From NCBI RefSeq assembly GCF_009455635.1, contig NZ_QPER01000002.1:3348001-3412000 (forward strand): DNA of 64,000 bases, written 5' to 3'. The number at the start of each line of letters is the position of its first letter. The stretch's first letter is position 1. Of the stretch, positions 17,830 to 26,527 are shown in pieces. The stretch comes from Paraburkholderia agricolaris (GTDB lineage: Bacteria > Pseudomonadota > Gammaproteobacteria > Burkholderiales > Burkholderiaceae). The position numbers and the translations under genes are program-made. Under the pieces are notes generated by a model. It worked only from the letters and a program-made list of their open reading frames with translations, had not been told where the DNA came from and made no database searches.

Positions 17830-18514
17830 CGACCGTCACCCTGTCAAACATCGTTCCGCACAGCGCGCGCCATCGCAGCAGCTCCGCCCGTTCGCCGATA
17901 TGCATCGTCTCCACAGCCTTGCGTATCGACAGACGCTGACCACGAAGTTCGTCGGCAACCCGATCCGCGAGTTCGGGAAAATCAAGCGACTTGCCCTTCT
18001 TCTCGATGATTTTGCGAAGCTCCGACGTCTGATACAGCGTGAACTTGTCCGGCGTGCCGAAGTACCCGTTGCGTACAACGTGTGATAGCGCATCGGGGAA
18101 GGTCCGGCTGAAACCATGCAGCAGTTCCAGACTGTCGCGCTGCCGGTTAATCACCCACAGGATGACTAGTCGGCGCTGAAGCTCGCCCAAGGTACCGGCC
18201 AGCATCGCACCAAATCGCGCAACACCCGTCTGATTACGCGCCGCCGTATTGACGATTACTGCCGCGTCCCGGTGTCCGTCGCAGAAATTGACGAGGCCAA
18301 TCCAGCCGTCTGCATCGTCCAGACTATAGGCCACGCAATGTATCTCGTCCTGAACCGCCTTCATGACGTCCGGATTTGAGGTATCGGTTTCCACCAGCGC
18401 GGCATGGATATCCTGACGCTGGAGATAATCGGCCAGCGCAAGCGATACAAAGCTCTTACCCACACCGCCCTTGCTGCCACCAACCAGATAAATGGGGGGA
18501 ATCGTCGTGTCCAT
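17822..18514 (-). CDS. ParA/MinD-type ATPase, TraL/StbB-like
   Basis: A 230-aa protein with the deviant Walker A motif GGSKGGVGKSFVSLALADYL at residues 12-31 and a following VETDTSNPDV segment, the usual place of the second ATPase motif. The middle holds a short beta strand before NTAARNQTG. This architecture is that of TraL (IncP) and StbB (R388), small ATPases encoded beside oriT that affect plasmid location and transfer. It starts 9 bp after the TraK-like gene and overlaps the TraM-like gene, so the three form an operon. A mobilisation or stability role is inferred from this order; ParA proper is less likely because no cognate ParB lies downstream. Confidence 0.72.
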   Translation of the reverse strand: MDTTIPPIYLVGGSKGGVGKSFVSLALADYLQRQDIHAALVETDTSNPDVMKAVQDEIHCVAYSLDDADGWIGLVNFCDGHRDAAVIVNTAARNQTGVARFGAMLAGTLGELQRRLVILWVINRQRDSLELLHGFSRTFPDALSHVVRNGYFGTPDKFTLYQTSELRKIIEKKGKSLDFPELADRVADELRGQRLSIRKAVETMHIGERAELLRWRALCGTMFDRVTVDG

Positions 18515-18523
18515 TTGAGCCCT

Positions 18524-18985
18524 CTACAAGTTTTCAACATCGGGCGTGATCTCGAACGAGAACGCGTCCCGAATCACCATTGACCCCTGCTGACTGACTG
18601 CCCTTCCCCCATCCTGCATTTTCCCGGCAGGCTTGCTGCCCACATCTGATAACCGTTCCTGACTACCCTTCTTCGCGCGCGTTGCCGTTGTCGTTCCCCG
18701 CACTGCGGTCGCTTCTGTCTGCACAGGTCGATTCTCTTTCGCCGCGCGCTGCATGGCGTATCTCAACGTGCTTGCGCTGATCTCGACGCCATCCTGGGCA
18801 AGCTGCTGCACGATTTCCTCCAGCGTGTACCCCTTTTTCTGGGCGCTGCTGATCTGGGCCTGCATCGACCTGATTGCATCCCGGACATTGACGCGATGCT
18901 CATGCGCAGGCTTTGCAGGCAGCGTATCGAGACGGCGCGAGGCAGCGTCCCATTGCGCCTGGGTAAAGCTCTTCACCATCGGCAT
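18524..18985 (-). CDS. TraK/StbA-like DNA-binding protein, probably at oriT
   Basis: A 153-aa protein, taking ATG 18985 (MPMVKSFTQAQWDAASRRL) which has GGAG seven bases upstream; the longer open frame above it is not protein-like. The first ~85 residues form helices ending in a helix-turn-helix-like unit (GYTLEEIVQQLAQDGVEISASTLRYAMQ); the rest is basic, low-complexity and probably disordered. IncP TraK and R388 StbA have the same small HTH plus tail layout, bind near oriT, and precede the ATPase gene. If this holds, oriT should lie just upstream, within 18986-19260. Confidence 0.6.
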   Translation of the reverse strand: MPMVKSFTQAQWDAASRRLDTLPAKPAHEHRVNVRDAIRSMQAQISSAQKKGYTLEEIVQQLAQDGVEISASTLRYAMQRAAKENRPVQTEATAVRGTTTATRAKKGSQERLSDVGSKPAGKMQDGGRAVSQQGSMVIRDAFSFEITPDVENL

Positions 18986-20320
18986 GATTCGCTCCGGTGT
19001 ACGGCCTGCATGCCATCTTGCAAACGATCCCCGGTGATCGTCAATACCCCGAATCGGGCCTGAAGCAAGGCGCGGGTACACGGCGGAATACAGAGGAACT
19101 GACCGGAACAGGAAATTTTTTTGCGTCGTTGTGCACGGGCAACGCGCAGGGATTCGCGCGAGAAGGCAAAACCGTCCAGGCCAACCCGTGGTAGCAATCA
19201 ATGGTACGCGTCGATACAGGTTTGACTGACAGGACATTGCTCACCGTAGGAAATCCCGGTCGCGCACGTTGCGCCGAGCAATCGCAGGATTCGATTTAAT
19301 CCGCTTCGCTATACAGGTCTTTCCTGCGCTGCTCGTCAACACCCGGCATCTTCAAGTTGCAGAAGGGGCTGCCTTCTCGCGTAGGAATCCAACAGGTCAT
19401 TTGAACTTTGCTGCGCGAAGCACTGAGCCCTGCGTTCTCCATATTGCGCCAGCACCTACGATTTCTTTCGCCAACCTCGTCAGTCAATTTGCGCGAGTAG
19501 AGAATCTACCCGTACGATGCCACGCGCCTTCCCTCGCGAGTCGCTCAATTTGTTGTGTGCTCTAGATGGTTTTTCTGCGGCAGAAGATCGCTCTTCTTGC
19601 GCTAGACAATCGTTCTTCTTGCGCGGCAGCGGCTACCCCGCTCACGGGATCCGCGGACGACAACATGAACAACGGAAAAGCAAGGGATGGCAGGATAGGC
19701 TACCGCCGGTTTTTGGCACCATGTACGACACACTATCCAGTAGATAAGCATGGTCGCGGCCTCAGTAAACCTGCGCTTGTTAAGAAGCAAGCGCTCTCGC
19801 GTCGACCAGTATCCTGCTGCCCATTTCGGGAATCTGCTTGATCAGCTCAGCGCGAACGTCGAAAACTGTATTCGTAGCCGCCGAAATAGCTTGCCTTCTG
19901 CAGCGGCGTTAAGAGTCTGAACGCGCGCTACTTCAGCCGGTCGGCAACGATGTCGCGCCAAGGGGCTACTTGCAAAAACCAGCGAGCTGTCAGAGGCGTC
20001 GTCGCGATCGGCGGCCCGGCCATTGCGATCATTGTTAGCTCGTCGTGAAGCGGTCGCCGTACCGAAAAGCGCCCCTCTCGCTGCGTCGGTCGGGCCTCAA
20101 AGAACTGCAAAGAACGATAGGACCGCAAGCCCGACAATCGCCAGCCGATGCGTTCGCGACACATAGTTTCCGTGTCAGCGGTTTCCTTCAACGTGTGCTT
20201 TCGCCGTCCCGACCTGCAGATTCACTTGCCCCGAGCGCCGCGGTGGCACCGGGGAGTGGGCACTATCCCGCAATTTTGGGATTTTGCATAAAAGAAATGA
20301 TCAACATTTGAACTGGAGTA
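18986..20320. other. 1.3 kb with no supported gene; possible oriT at its left end
   Basis: The first ~270 bp upstream of the TraK-like gene is the expected place for an oriT, but I could not identify a known nic sequence. From about 19260 to 20320 no frame has convincing start, composition or motif. The right part precedes an ISNCY end and may be scarred DNA. Confidence 0.45.
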
Positions 20321-20326
20321 GCTTTA

Positions 20327-20365
20327 TAGAAATGTCGTGTTCTAGCCATTTAGAAATGTCGTGTT
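20327..20365 (+). repeat. Direct repeat at the left end of the ISNCY remnant
   Basis: TAGAAATGTCGTGTT occurs at 20327-20341 and again at 20351-20365, 24 bp apart. Repeated subterminal motifs ahead of a transposase gene are typical transposase binding sites, so this probably marks the IS left end. Confidence 0.6.
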
Positions 20366-20403
20366 TTGGCCTCGGTATGCTTGCCGGTTCCCTGCGGGAC
20401 TAT

Positions 20404-20732
20404 GGAGCCGGCCATGCATGCAGCTGCACTGGTGACATTGAACATGCGCGAACTCGACCGTCTGAAGGTCATCCAGGCCATTGTCGACATGGGCCTCAAG
20501 CCTGGTCGCGCGGCCGAACGCTTGGGCTTGACCGTACGTCAGGTTGAGCGCCTGGTGATCCGCTATCAGGAATCCGATGCGGCGGGACTGGCCTCGCGCA
20601 GACGTGGCCGTTCCGGCAACCGGAAGCTGGACGAAGGACTGGCTCAGCAGGCGCTGGCGATCATTCGTGAACGCTACGCCGATTTTGGACCGACGCTGGC
20701 CTGCGAGAAGCTTTGGGAATGCCACGGCATCC
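20404..20732 (+). pseudogene. ISNCY/IS1202-group transposase, N-terminal remnant
   Basis: From ATG 20404 the product has the helix-turn-helix start MRELDRLKVIQAIVDMGLKPGRAAERLGLTVRQVERLV..., then GLASRRRGRSGNRKL and YADFGPTLACEKLWECHGI, which are characteristic of ISNCY-type transposases. Similarity stops at CHGI (about 20732); the frame continues into unrelated residues and the DDE core is missing. The copy is a relic of about 110 codons from a protein normally over 400 aa. Confidence 0.75.
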
Positions 20733-21106
20733 GGACGGCAGGCCATCGCCCCGGCCCTCTGCAGACCGGGTTTGACGTTTGTGGGGTTACGGTTTCGTGC
20801 AAGACGGTTAGTTGCATTGATGGAATTGAGAAAGACGTGTAACGGTGAGCTCTTCCGGGAGGCACTCACTGGTTGATGTTCGTTTGCATGACTCAAGGAA
20901 CCGGCGAATAAGGACAGAAAGATACGTTCGCGGTGTGGCAGAATTCCCCCCAACCATGCGGCCGCCGCAGCACGCCCGCCCCGGCCGGCAGCCGACAGTG
21001 AACTCTGATGGATGACCGAACCGACCGTCGACACACCGATCCGCGATGCCATTTCGAGCACGAGATGTTCGGAGCAGGAAACACCGACTCCGGGTATCTG
21101 CTTTGA

Positions 21107-21775
21107 AGGTATCCGTCACAGTGGGCGGCGATCGAATCCATCGCCCCCAAGATCGGCTGCACGAGCCAGACGCTGCTGGGATGGGTCAAGCGAGAGGAAG
21201 TCGATAGCGGTGAGCGTGAAGGCGTGAGCACGGCGGAACGCGAACGTCTTAAGGCGCTGGAGCGCGAAGTCAAGGAACTACGCCGCGCCAACGAGATTCT
21301 GAAACTGGCGAGTGCGTTTTTCGCCCAGGCGGAGCTCGACCGCCGCCTGAAGTCCTGAAGGCCTTCATCGATCAGCATCGCGACACCTTCGGGGTCGAGC
21401 CGATCTGCAAGGTCTTGCGGATTGCCCCGTCGGGCTACCGGCGCCATGCTGCACAGCTTCGCGATCCGTCGCGCCGCTGCGCTCGTGCGATACGCGATGA
21501 ACGCCTGCGGCCGGAGATCCAGCGTGTCTGGCAAGCCAACATGCGGGTCTACGGAGCGGATAAAGTCTGGAAGCAGATGAACCGGGAGCGTATCGCGGTG
21601 GCTCGCTGCACTGTCGAACGGCTGATGAAGCAACTGGGTTTGCGTGGCGTGATGCGAGGCAAACGTGTTCGCACGACCATTGCCGATGTGGTGGCCGCGC
21701 GCCCGCTGGATCGGGTCAACCGGCAGTTCAGGGCAGACCGGCCAAACCAGCTCTGGGTGTCGGATTTCACGTACG
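21107..21775 (+). pseudogene. IS3-family orfA-orfB transposase remnant, split by a group II intron
   Basis: OrfA survives from [17 protein letters not shown] to its stop at 21358 (leucine-zipper-like [26 protein letters not shown]); an in-frame TGA at 21104 and altered sequence cut it off from its N-terminus. OrfB follows in the -1 frame from about 21352 ([22 protein letters not shown]) and runs to WVSDFTY at 21775, the first aspartate region of the DDE domain, where the group II intron begins. The overlap of orfA and orfB fits programmed -1 frameshifting of IS3. The remaining orfB exon is not found after the intron, so the element is dead. Confidence 0.8.
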
Positions 21776-22438
21776 GTACGCCCAGCCAGCGTAGCCCGCC
21801 CGCATGGGGGTGAAGCTGCTTGAGCATGTCTGGAATGCAGTACCCGGAGAAGTTGACGTTGCAGTTCCGGGGCATGCCCTTTCTCTGCTGCGAGAGGAAG
21901 TGAGCCGAAGCGGCGGTGACTTGCCGACACTGGCAAGGTGACGTAGTCCGTGGGAAACGGGGCTTGCGGCGAAGCGGTTACGCCAAGATGAGCCTCCAGG
22001 CTGAGCATGGGACGGTTGAGGAACACGAACCTGTTAAACCGCATCTGAGGGTTGAAGTGTCACCCCTGCCCACACCGCTTTATGGGCAGGACGCGAGCTG
22101 TTGCCGGTTACACGTATGGCCCGGCAGCACGATTGCTGACTGGATATGTAGCCCGTCTGCAAGGAATCACGGGGAGCGCGCAGCTAGACCGTGGTGTTCG
22201 CGACGACTTGCGGCAAGCAAGGATAAAGACTGCGACAGGCAACCTCGCTCATGCGTTGAGTCCAGCATGTGAACTGGGGAAGGTCTGCACGGATGCCAAG
22301 GGAGTGAGCCCCCGATGACGTGCAGGCTGGCGGAGCCTCCGTAGTAGTCCGAGGTCGGGAAAGCCGGCTACATGGCGAAGGGAGGCAGTTGAAGTGGTTT
22401 GCTTGGTTGATTAGCTGACCATAGTGAGGTGAAGACCT
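21776..22438 (+). ncRNA. Group II intron, 5' ribozyme domains (intron truncated)
   Basis: Coding similarity to IS3 orfB stops at 21775, and the sequence continues GTACGCCCAGCC..., resembling the GUGYG-type 5' end of bacterial group II introns. About 660 bp of structured non-coding DNA precedes the intron-encoded protein, which fits domains I to IV. The 5' boundary is set by the break in the transposase frame. Domains V and VI are missing at this site because the intron is cut inside its protein gene. Confidence 0.65.
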
Positions 22439-23096
22439 TTGATAATCAGTGAAATGCAAAGCAAACTGGCGATATGGTCGACGGAGAACAAAGAACGCAA
22501 GTTTGATCGACTCCTGAGACTGATTGCTGACAGGGATTGGCTGAGCGAAGCGGCTCGCATTACGCTGGCATCCAGCGGAGCCCGCACACCAGGAGTGGAC
22601 GGTGTTGACAGGCGCATGATGGAGGCGAATCTCCAGCATGAACTGGCGACGATACGCGACGAACTGTTGGCGGGCTCGTATAGTCCGCTGCCCGCGCGAC
22701 GCGTGTATATACCCAAAGCGAATGGCAAGCTCAGGCCTCTCGGCATTCCGAGCCTGCGGGATCGGATCGTGCAACGGGCCATGCTGATGGCGATGGAGCC
22801 TATATGGGAGAGCGATTTCCATCCGGCTTCGTATGGCTTCAGACCGGCTCGTAGTGTTCATCACGCGATTCGCACGGTGAAGCTTCAGCTACAAGACGGT
22901 GGCGAACACAGTGTCTCAGGTCGCTGGGTTATCGAGGGCGACCTCGCCAGTTACTTCGACACCGTTCATCATCGTCTTCTTCTGAAGGGAATCCGCAAGC
23001 GGATTGCCGATCAGCGCTTCCTTGCCCTGCTGTGGAAGTTCATCAAGGCCGGGTGCGTCGATCGCGATCTATTCCGTGCCGCGAGTGAAGGCGTTC
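22439..23096 (+). pseudogene. Group II intron reverse transcriptase/maturase, N-terminal part
   Basis: The frame starts at TTG 22439 (GAGGTG upstream) or ATG 22454. Conserved reverse transcriptase blocks are visible: TPGVDGVDRRMM, YIPKANGKLRPLGIPSLRDRIVQRAMLMAMEPIWE, FHPASYGFRPARSVHHAI and VIEGDLASYFDTVHH (first catalytic aspartate). Similarity ends at FRAASEGV, before the usual PQGG and the YADD active site. The sequence then continues as a minus-strand IS66 remnant. About 220 of ~450-500 residues remain. Confidence 0.85.
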
Positions 23097-23355
23097 TCAG
23101 CAGCCAGATCCGCATCGATCGCCTCGTCGAGCAGGCTCATCTGTTCAGGTATCAAGTTGTTCGCTGCGCTTGCCGAACTGCAGGCACTTGAGCTGAGCAC
23201 CGACAGTTCGTGCGTCAGCGGGTCAATACGCGTTTGCCGATACTGCACTTCTCGCCAGCCTCACGGTCCTGCTCGGTGACCTGCACGATCAGTTGCGCGG
23301 CCAACGCGCGCAGCTGTCCCCGGCTCAGTGCATCGAGATCTGTGGGCAGGTCCAT
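23097..23355 (-). pseudogene. IS66-family TnpC, N-terminal remnant
   Basis: On the minus strand from ATG 23355: MDLPTDLDALSRGQLRALAAQL, then, across frame changes, DPLTHELSVL and PEQMSLLDEAIDADLAA, which are the leading residues of IS66 TnpC. It is interrupted by frameshifts and cut at about 23097 where the group II intron gene fragment abuts. No catalytic part remains. Confidence 0.7.
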
Positions 23356-23418
23356 GCAGTTCAGTCTGCCAGAACCCGCGCCTCCACGGTGTCACAACCG
23401 TTTACGTCCCGGCTCGTC

Positions 23419-23762
23419 TCATATCACCGTGATCGCATGATCGGGCGTCAGCGTTCGCCACGGCAAACCAGTGACCAGCGCGCGAAGCTGCTCCGCCTTG
23501 AGCGAAACCGCGACCGCATGCTCGCCATCCGTCCAGATGAATCGCCCCTTGTTCAAGCGCCGCATGGCCAGCCAGATCCCCAATCCATCGTGGACCAGTA
23601 CCGTCATGCGAGTCGAATGCCGATTGGCAAACAGATATGCGTGATGCGGTCAAGCCGCACCGAACACCTTCACTACCCGTGCCAGGAGAGTTCAGCGCCG
23701 GCACGCATATCGACCGGCTCAGTCGCCAGCCAGATCGCGTCGACGCGGATCAACGCAGCCAT
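23419..23762 (-). pseudogene. IS66-family TnpB, frameshifted
   Basis: Begins at ATG 23762 with LIRVDAIWLATEPVDMRAG, shifts to LARVVKVFGAA, then shifts again to PHHAYLFANRHSTRMTVLVHDGLGIWLAMRRLNKGRFIW. These are consecutive pieces of the IS66 Orf2 protein (about 115 aa), so at least two indels have broken the gene. It overlaps the tnpA stop by 13 bp, the normal IS66 arrangement. Confidence 0.75.
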
Positions 23763-24106
23763 CCCTGTAGCCACGCTGCACAATCACTTGCCGCTGACAA
23801 CGGCCAGCGTACTGTCACAGTTGCTGCGCCCCGCAACACCTCAATCTGGATATCGCCTGTGCCGGCTGGGACCGCGGATGCTTCGAGCTGCAACGGCACA
23901 AACTCTGCGGACGGCGCGCTCATCGATTTGCAGGCCATTTCGGCTGCATCCCGCTCTTCCTGCGCTGCCACCCAGCTTCGCAACATATTGGCATTCAGGC
24001 GGTGGCGCAGCGCGACCGCCGTAATCGATACGTTCTGCTGCATCGCCGCCCGGATCGCCTGTTCCTTGAACTCTTTGCTATGCCGCCGCCGACGAATCGG
24101 TGGCAC
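23750..24106 (-). CDS. tnpA: IS66-family TnpA (OrfA) helix-turn-helix protein
   Basis: An intact 118-aa frame: RRRRHSKEFKEQAIRAAMQQNVSITAVALRHRLNANMLRSWV is the typical IS66 OrfA helix-turn-helix, followed by a spacer and the C-terminal IQIEVLRGAATVTVRWPLS with AAWLQGWLR. In IS66 this small accessory protein is needed for transposition together with TnpB and TnpC, both broken here, so it is an orphan. It is followed by the tnpB relic. Confidence 0.8.
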   Translation of the reverse strand: MPPIRRRRHSKEFKEQAIRAAMQQNVSITAVALRHRLNANMLRSWVAAQEERDAAEMACKSMSAPSAEFVPLQLEASAVPAGTGDIQIEVLRGAATVTVRWPLSAASDCAAWLQGWLR

Positions 24107-24173
24107 AGCCTTCGGAATGGCATTGTCAACTTATCGAGACTGGGTCACAAAAAAGCGGCAGGAAGCGCATGCC

Positions 24174-24353
24174 TCAGAATGAGTAGAACGGATTTCGGGC
24201 GAGTTCGGTGAATTCAAGCCAGGCACCGAACCGTGCCGCGAGTTGCTTGCGATAAAGTGAAGCTCGCAGCAGATGGCGCTTGAGCGCGAAATGTGGCCGG
24301 ATCGGACCGAAGCACGAGAGGAATTTCTGTGTGCGTTTGGGATAGCGAAAGCC
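24174..24353 (-). pseudogene. IS6-family transposase, C-terminal remnant
   Basis: About 59 codons on the minus strand, GFRYPKRTQKFLSCFGPIRPHFALKRH... to NPFYSF and stop. The segment matches the tail of the IS6-type transposases found at 53.8 and 57.2 kb in this window (AQAFLSCFGPIRQHFALPRH). The DDE core is absent. It sits 60 bp from the end of the TPR gene and marks the left edge of the catabolic region. Confidence 0.7.
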
Positions 24354-24413
24354 GAAAGCTATCGCCTGAAATTGTGCCAGCCCGATTCTCGCCTTGTCGC
24401 CAGTTAAATAGAG

Positions 24414-25598
24414 CTAGCTGGCAGCGATCAGTAACCACAGGCGTGCAAGGTCCGCCGAACCATCGTCGCCCCTGACCGCACGAAACGCCTGAACTGCCCT
24501 AGCCTTCTGCCCGGCGATGAAATACGCTTCACCAAGACGCAGTTGCGCCTGATCCGGGTGCGTCATGCCGCCTTTCGCAATCAGCGCTTCCATCGTCGCC
24601 AGACCCTGCTGCGCCTGCCCCGCGAACACCTGATTGAAGGCCGCGTCGAACGCTGGAATCGGCACACCGTTACTGTCGACCGTGCTCTGCGCACGCTTTG
24701 CCGCCAGTGCCTGCAGGCGCTTCTCGCGATCCGCCCCGGCGTCGTGACCGAGCACGCCAGAGGAAAAGCCCTGATCGATCACCTGTCGGCCTTCTATCGG
24801 CGTGCCCGCAATGATCGCCAGTTGCGTCATCTGCATATAGTCGTCAGCCGTCGACAGCGCACCGGTAGCACGGCGCAGGCGATAGGTGTCGATATCCAGA
24901 CTGGACGAGTAACCCGCCTTGCCCCGGATCGCTGCGAGCAGATTGTCCCAGTACGCCTGCTTCGGGTGAAACGCCACCAGCTTCTCCAGCGCACTACGAT
25001 AGGTGCCCGGATCGTTGGCGCGTTGCGCACACGTGCCCAGCAACTGCAGCTGCGACTCATCCGGCACACGGCCGGCACGCGCTTGGGCATCCACCGTGGG
25101 TTTGAGCAGACTCACCACGCTGGCACAGTCATTCGACAGGTAGTAAGACTGGATCAGCAGTATCCGCATGTCCAGGTTGGTGCCCCCGGCCTTGATGTAG
25201 CGCTGTGCCGTCCTGATTGTCAGCGGGTAATTCTTCACCTGGAAGTAGATCCCCGCGAGCGCGGCGGCAGTGCGTTGCTCGTCAGCGCCCGTCAGCCGGC
25301 CGGAGGCCAGCAGGGTTTCGTACGCCTGCGCGGCAAGCGCATTATCCCCTGCGGCGGCCGCCGCGGCGCCGCGCATCTCTTCGACCATATAGCTTTCATA
25401 TGGTGTCTTGTTCGGCACGGCCGTCGCCTGGGCGATCTTCGCCAGCGCGTCCTGATATTTGTGCGCCCGGTAAGCATCCTGCGCCACGTTCAGCGGCCGG
25501 GCGATTTCCGGGCGCAGCGTGTCGACAGCATCTGACGCGCCGGGCAGCACGGCGAGCGCGAGCAGCAGCACAATGCGCCTGAATCGTTGATGGATCAT
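24414..25598 (-). CDS. Exported TPR-repeat protein, last gene of the TonB operon
   Basis: A 394-aa protein from ATG 25598 (GGGAG five bases upstream; the frame opens at a GTG 12 bp earlier). It starts with a signal peptide (RIVLLLALAVLPGASDA) and is helical throughout, with TPR-like pairs such as AQDAYRAHKYQDALAKIAQA, ALAAQAYETLLASGRL and QLRLGEAYFIAGQKARAVQAFRAV. Such periplasmic TPR proteins occur with dedicated TonB-ExbB-ExbD sets in Burkholderiales, where they probably help the receptor-TonB contact. It starts 16 bp after the second exbD, so it belongs to the same transcript. Confidence 0.8.
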   Translation of the reverse strand: MIHQRFRRIVLLLALAVLPGASDAVDTLRPEIARPLNVAQDAYRAHKYQDALAKIAQATAVPNKTPYESYMVEEMRGAAAAAAGDNALAAQAYETLLASGRLTGADEQRTAAALAGIYFQVKNYPLTIRTAQRYIKAGGTNLDMRILLIQSYYLSNDCASVVSLLKPTVDAQARAGRVPDESQLQLLGTCAQRANDPGTYRSALEKLVAFHPKQAYWDNLLAAIRGKAGYSSSLDIDTYRLRRATGALSTADDYMQMTQLAIIAGTPIEGRQVIDQGFSSGVLGHDAGADREKRLQALAAKRAQSTVDSNGVPIPAFDAAFNQVFAGQAQQGLATMEALIAKGGMTHPDQAQLRLGEAYFIAGQKARAVQAFRAVRGDDGSADLARLWLLIAAS

Positions 25599-25614
25599 GA
25601 GCACTCCCACTTCC

Positions 25615-26043
25615 CTATTGCATGTACTGCTCGTTGCCGATCAGTCCAATCTTCGTCGCGCCGATGCGTTGCGCCGAAGCCAGCACGGCGGCAACATCCT
25701 TATACGGCACCAACTTGTTCGGCAGCAGATGAATCTCCGCCTGCACGGGCTCGCCCGCCACCTGCCGCAGATGCGATTCGAGCGCCGCGCGGTCGGGTAA
25801 CACCTGGCCATTCCACATCATCGTGCCGTCGAAGTCGATATCGATCTGCACGACTTCCGGCTGGACCGCCTGAGGCGGCGGGTTGCCCACCGGCAGATTC
25901 ATCTTGATGGCGTGCGTCTGGATCGGAATCGTGATGATCAGCATGATCAGCAACACCAGCATCACGTCGATCAGAGGCGTGGTGTTGATGTCCACCATCA
26001 CGTCTGGTTCGCTGCCACCGCCCGAAGCTACGTTCATTCCCAT
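25615..26043 (-). CDS. exbD: ExbD/TolR biopolymer transport protein (second copy)
   Basis: A 142-aa ExbD: short cytoplasmic N-terminus, the single membrane helix with the proton-channel aspartate (INTTPLIDVMLVLLIMLIITIPI), and a periplasmic C-terminal domain (VVQIDIDFDGTMMWNGQVL). It works with ExbB to harvest the proton gradient for TonB. It follows the first exbD by 58 bp. Two different exbD genes in a row are common in Burkholderiales and Xanthomonadales TonB systems; the copies here are clearly different in sequence. Confidence 0.93.
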   Translation of the reverse strand: MGMNVASGGGSEPDVMVDINTTPLIDVMLVLLIMLIITIPIQTHAIKMNLPVGNPPPQAVQPEVVQIDIDFDGTMMWNGQVLPDRAALESHLRQVAGEPVQAEIHLLPNKLVPYKDVAAVLASAQRIGATKIGLIGNEQYMQ

Positions 26044-26101
26044 TATCGTCTCCTGTCGACCGGAGTTAGCGCTTTAGCGCTTACTCCGATCCCATGCAAA
26101 G

Positions 26102-26524
26102 CTAGCCTCCGCGCGGCGGCGGTTCCGTAATGAACGACACCTTCGCGATACCTGCCCGCTCGCACGCCGTAATCACCCGACCGATAAACTCATAACGCGT
26201 GTTCTGGTCACCGCGCACGTCGACTTCAGGTTGCGGCGTCATCACCGACAAGGCCTTGAGTTCCGTCAGCAGCGTCGCTGCATCCACGTGCTTCTCGTTC
26301 CAGAAGAAGTCGCCTTCGCGATTCACCGCGATCACGATGCTTTTGGGCGTGGTCTGCAACGGTTGGATCGTCTCATTCGGCAACTTCACCGGCACCGTGT
26401 GCGTAACAACCGGAATCGTGATCAGGAAGATTATCAGCAGCACCAGCATCACATCGACCAGCGGCGTGGTGTTGATGGCGGAGATGACTTCGTCGTCCCC
26501 ATCCTGCCCAACGCTCATGGCCAT
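26102..26524 (-). CDS. exbD: ExbD/TolR biopolymer transport protein (first copy)
   Basis: A 140-aa ExbD with membrane segment AINTTPLVDVMLVLLIIFLITIPVV (the conserved Asp lies in PLVDVML) and a periplasmic domain ending TEPPPRGG. The start at 26524 lies 3 bp after the exbB stop, so the genes are co-translated; a second ATG two codons later (MSVGQ) is possible. Inner-membrane motor component for TonB. Confidence 0.93.
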   Translation of the reverse strand: MAMSVGQDGDDEVISAINTTPLVDVMLVLLIIFLITIPVVTHTVPVKLPNETIQPLQTTPKSIVIAVNREGDFFWNEKHVDAATLLTELKALSVMTPQPEVDVRGDQNTRYEFIGRVITACERAGIAKVSFITEPPPRGG

Positions 26525-26527
26525 GGC

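Noticed and set aside
20893..22044. A 383-residue minus-strand frame over the IS3 and intron region
   Set aside because: It runs antisense to IS3 orfA/orfB and the intron, has low-complexity Ser/Arg-rich sequence and no motif.
22184..22864. Minus-strand 226-residue frame over the intron protein
   Set aside because: Antisense to clear reverse transcriptase blocks; composition is not protein-like.
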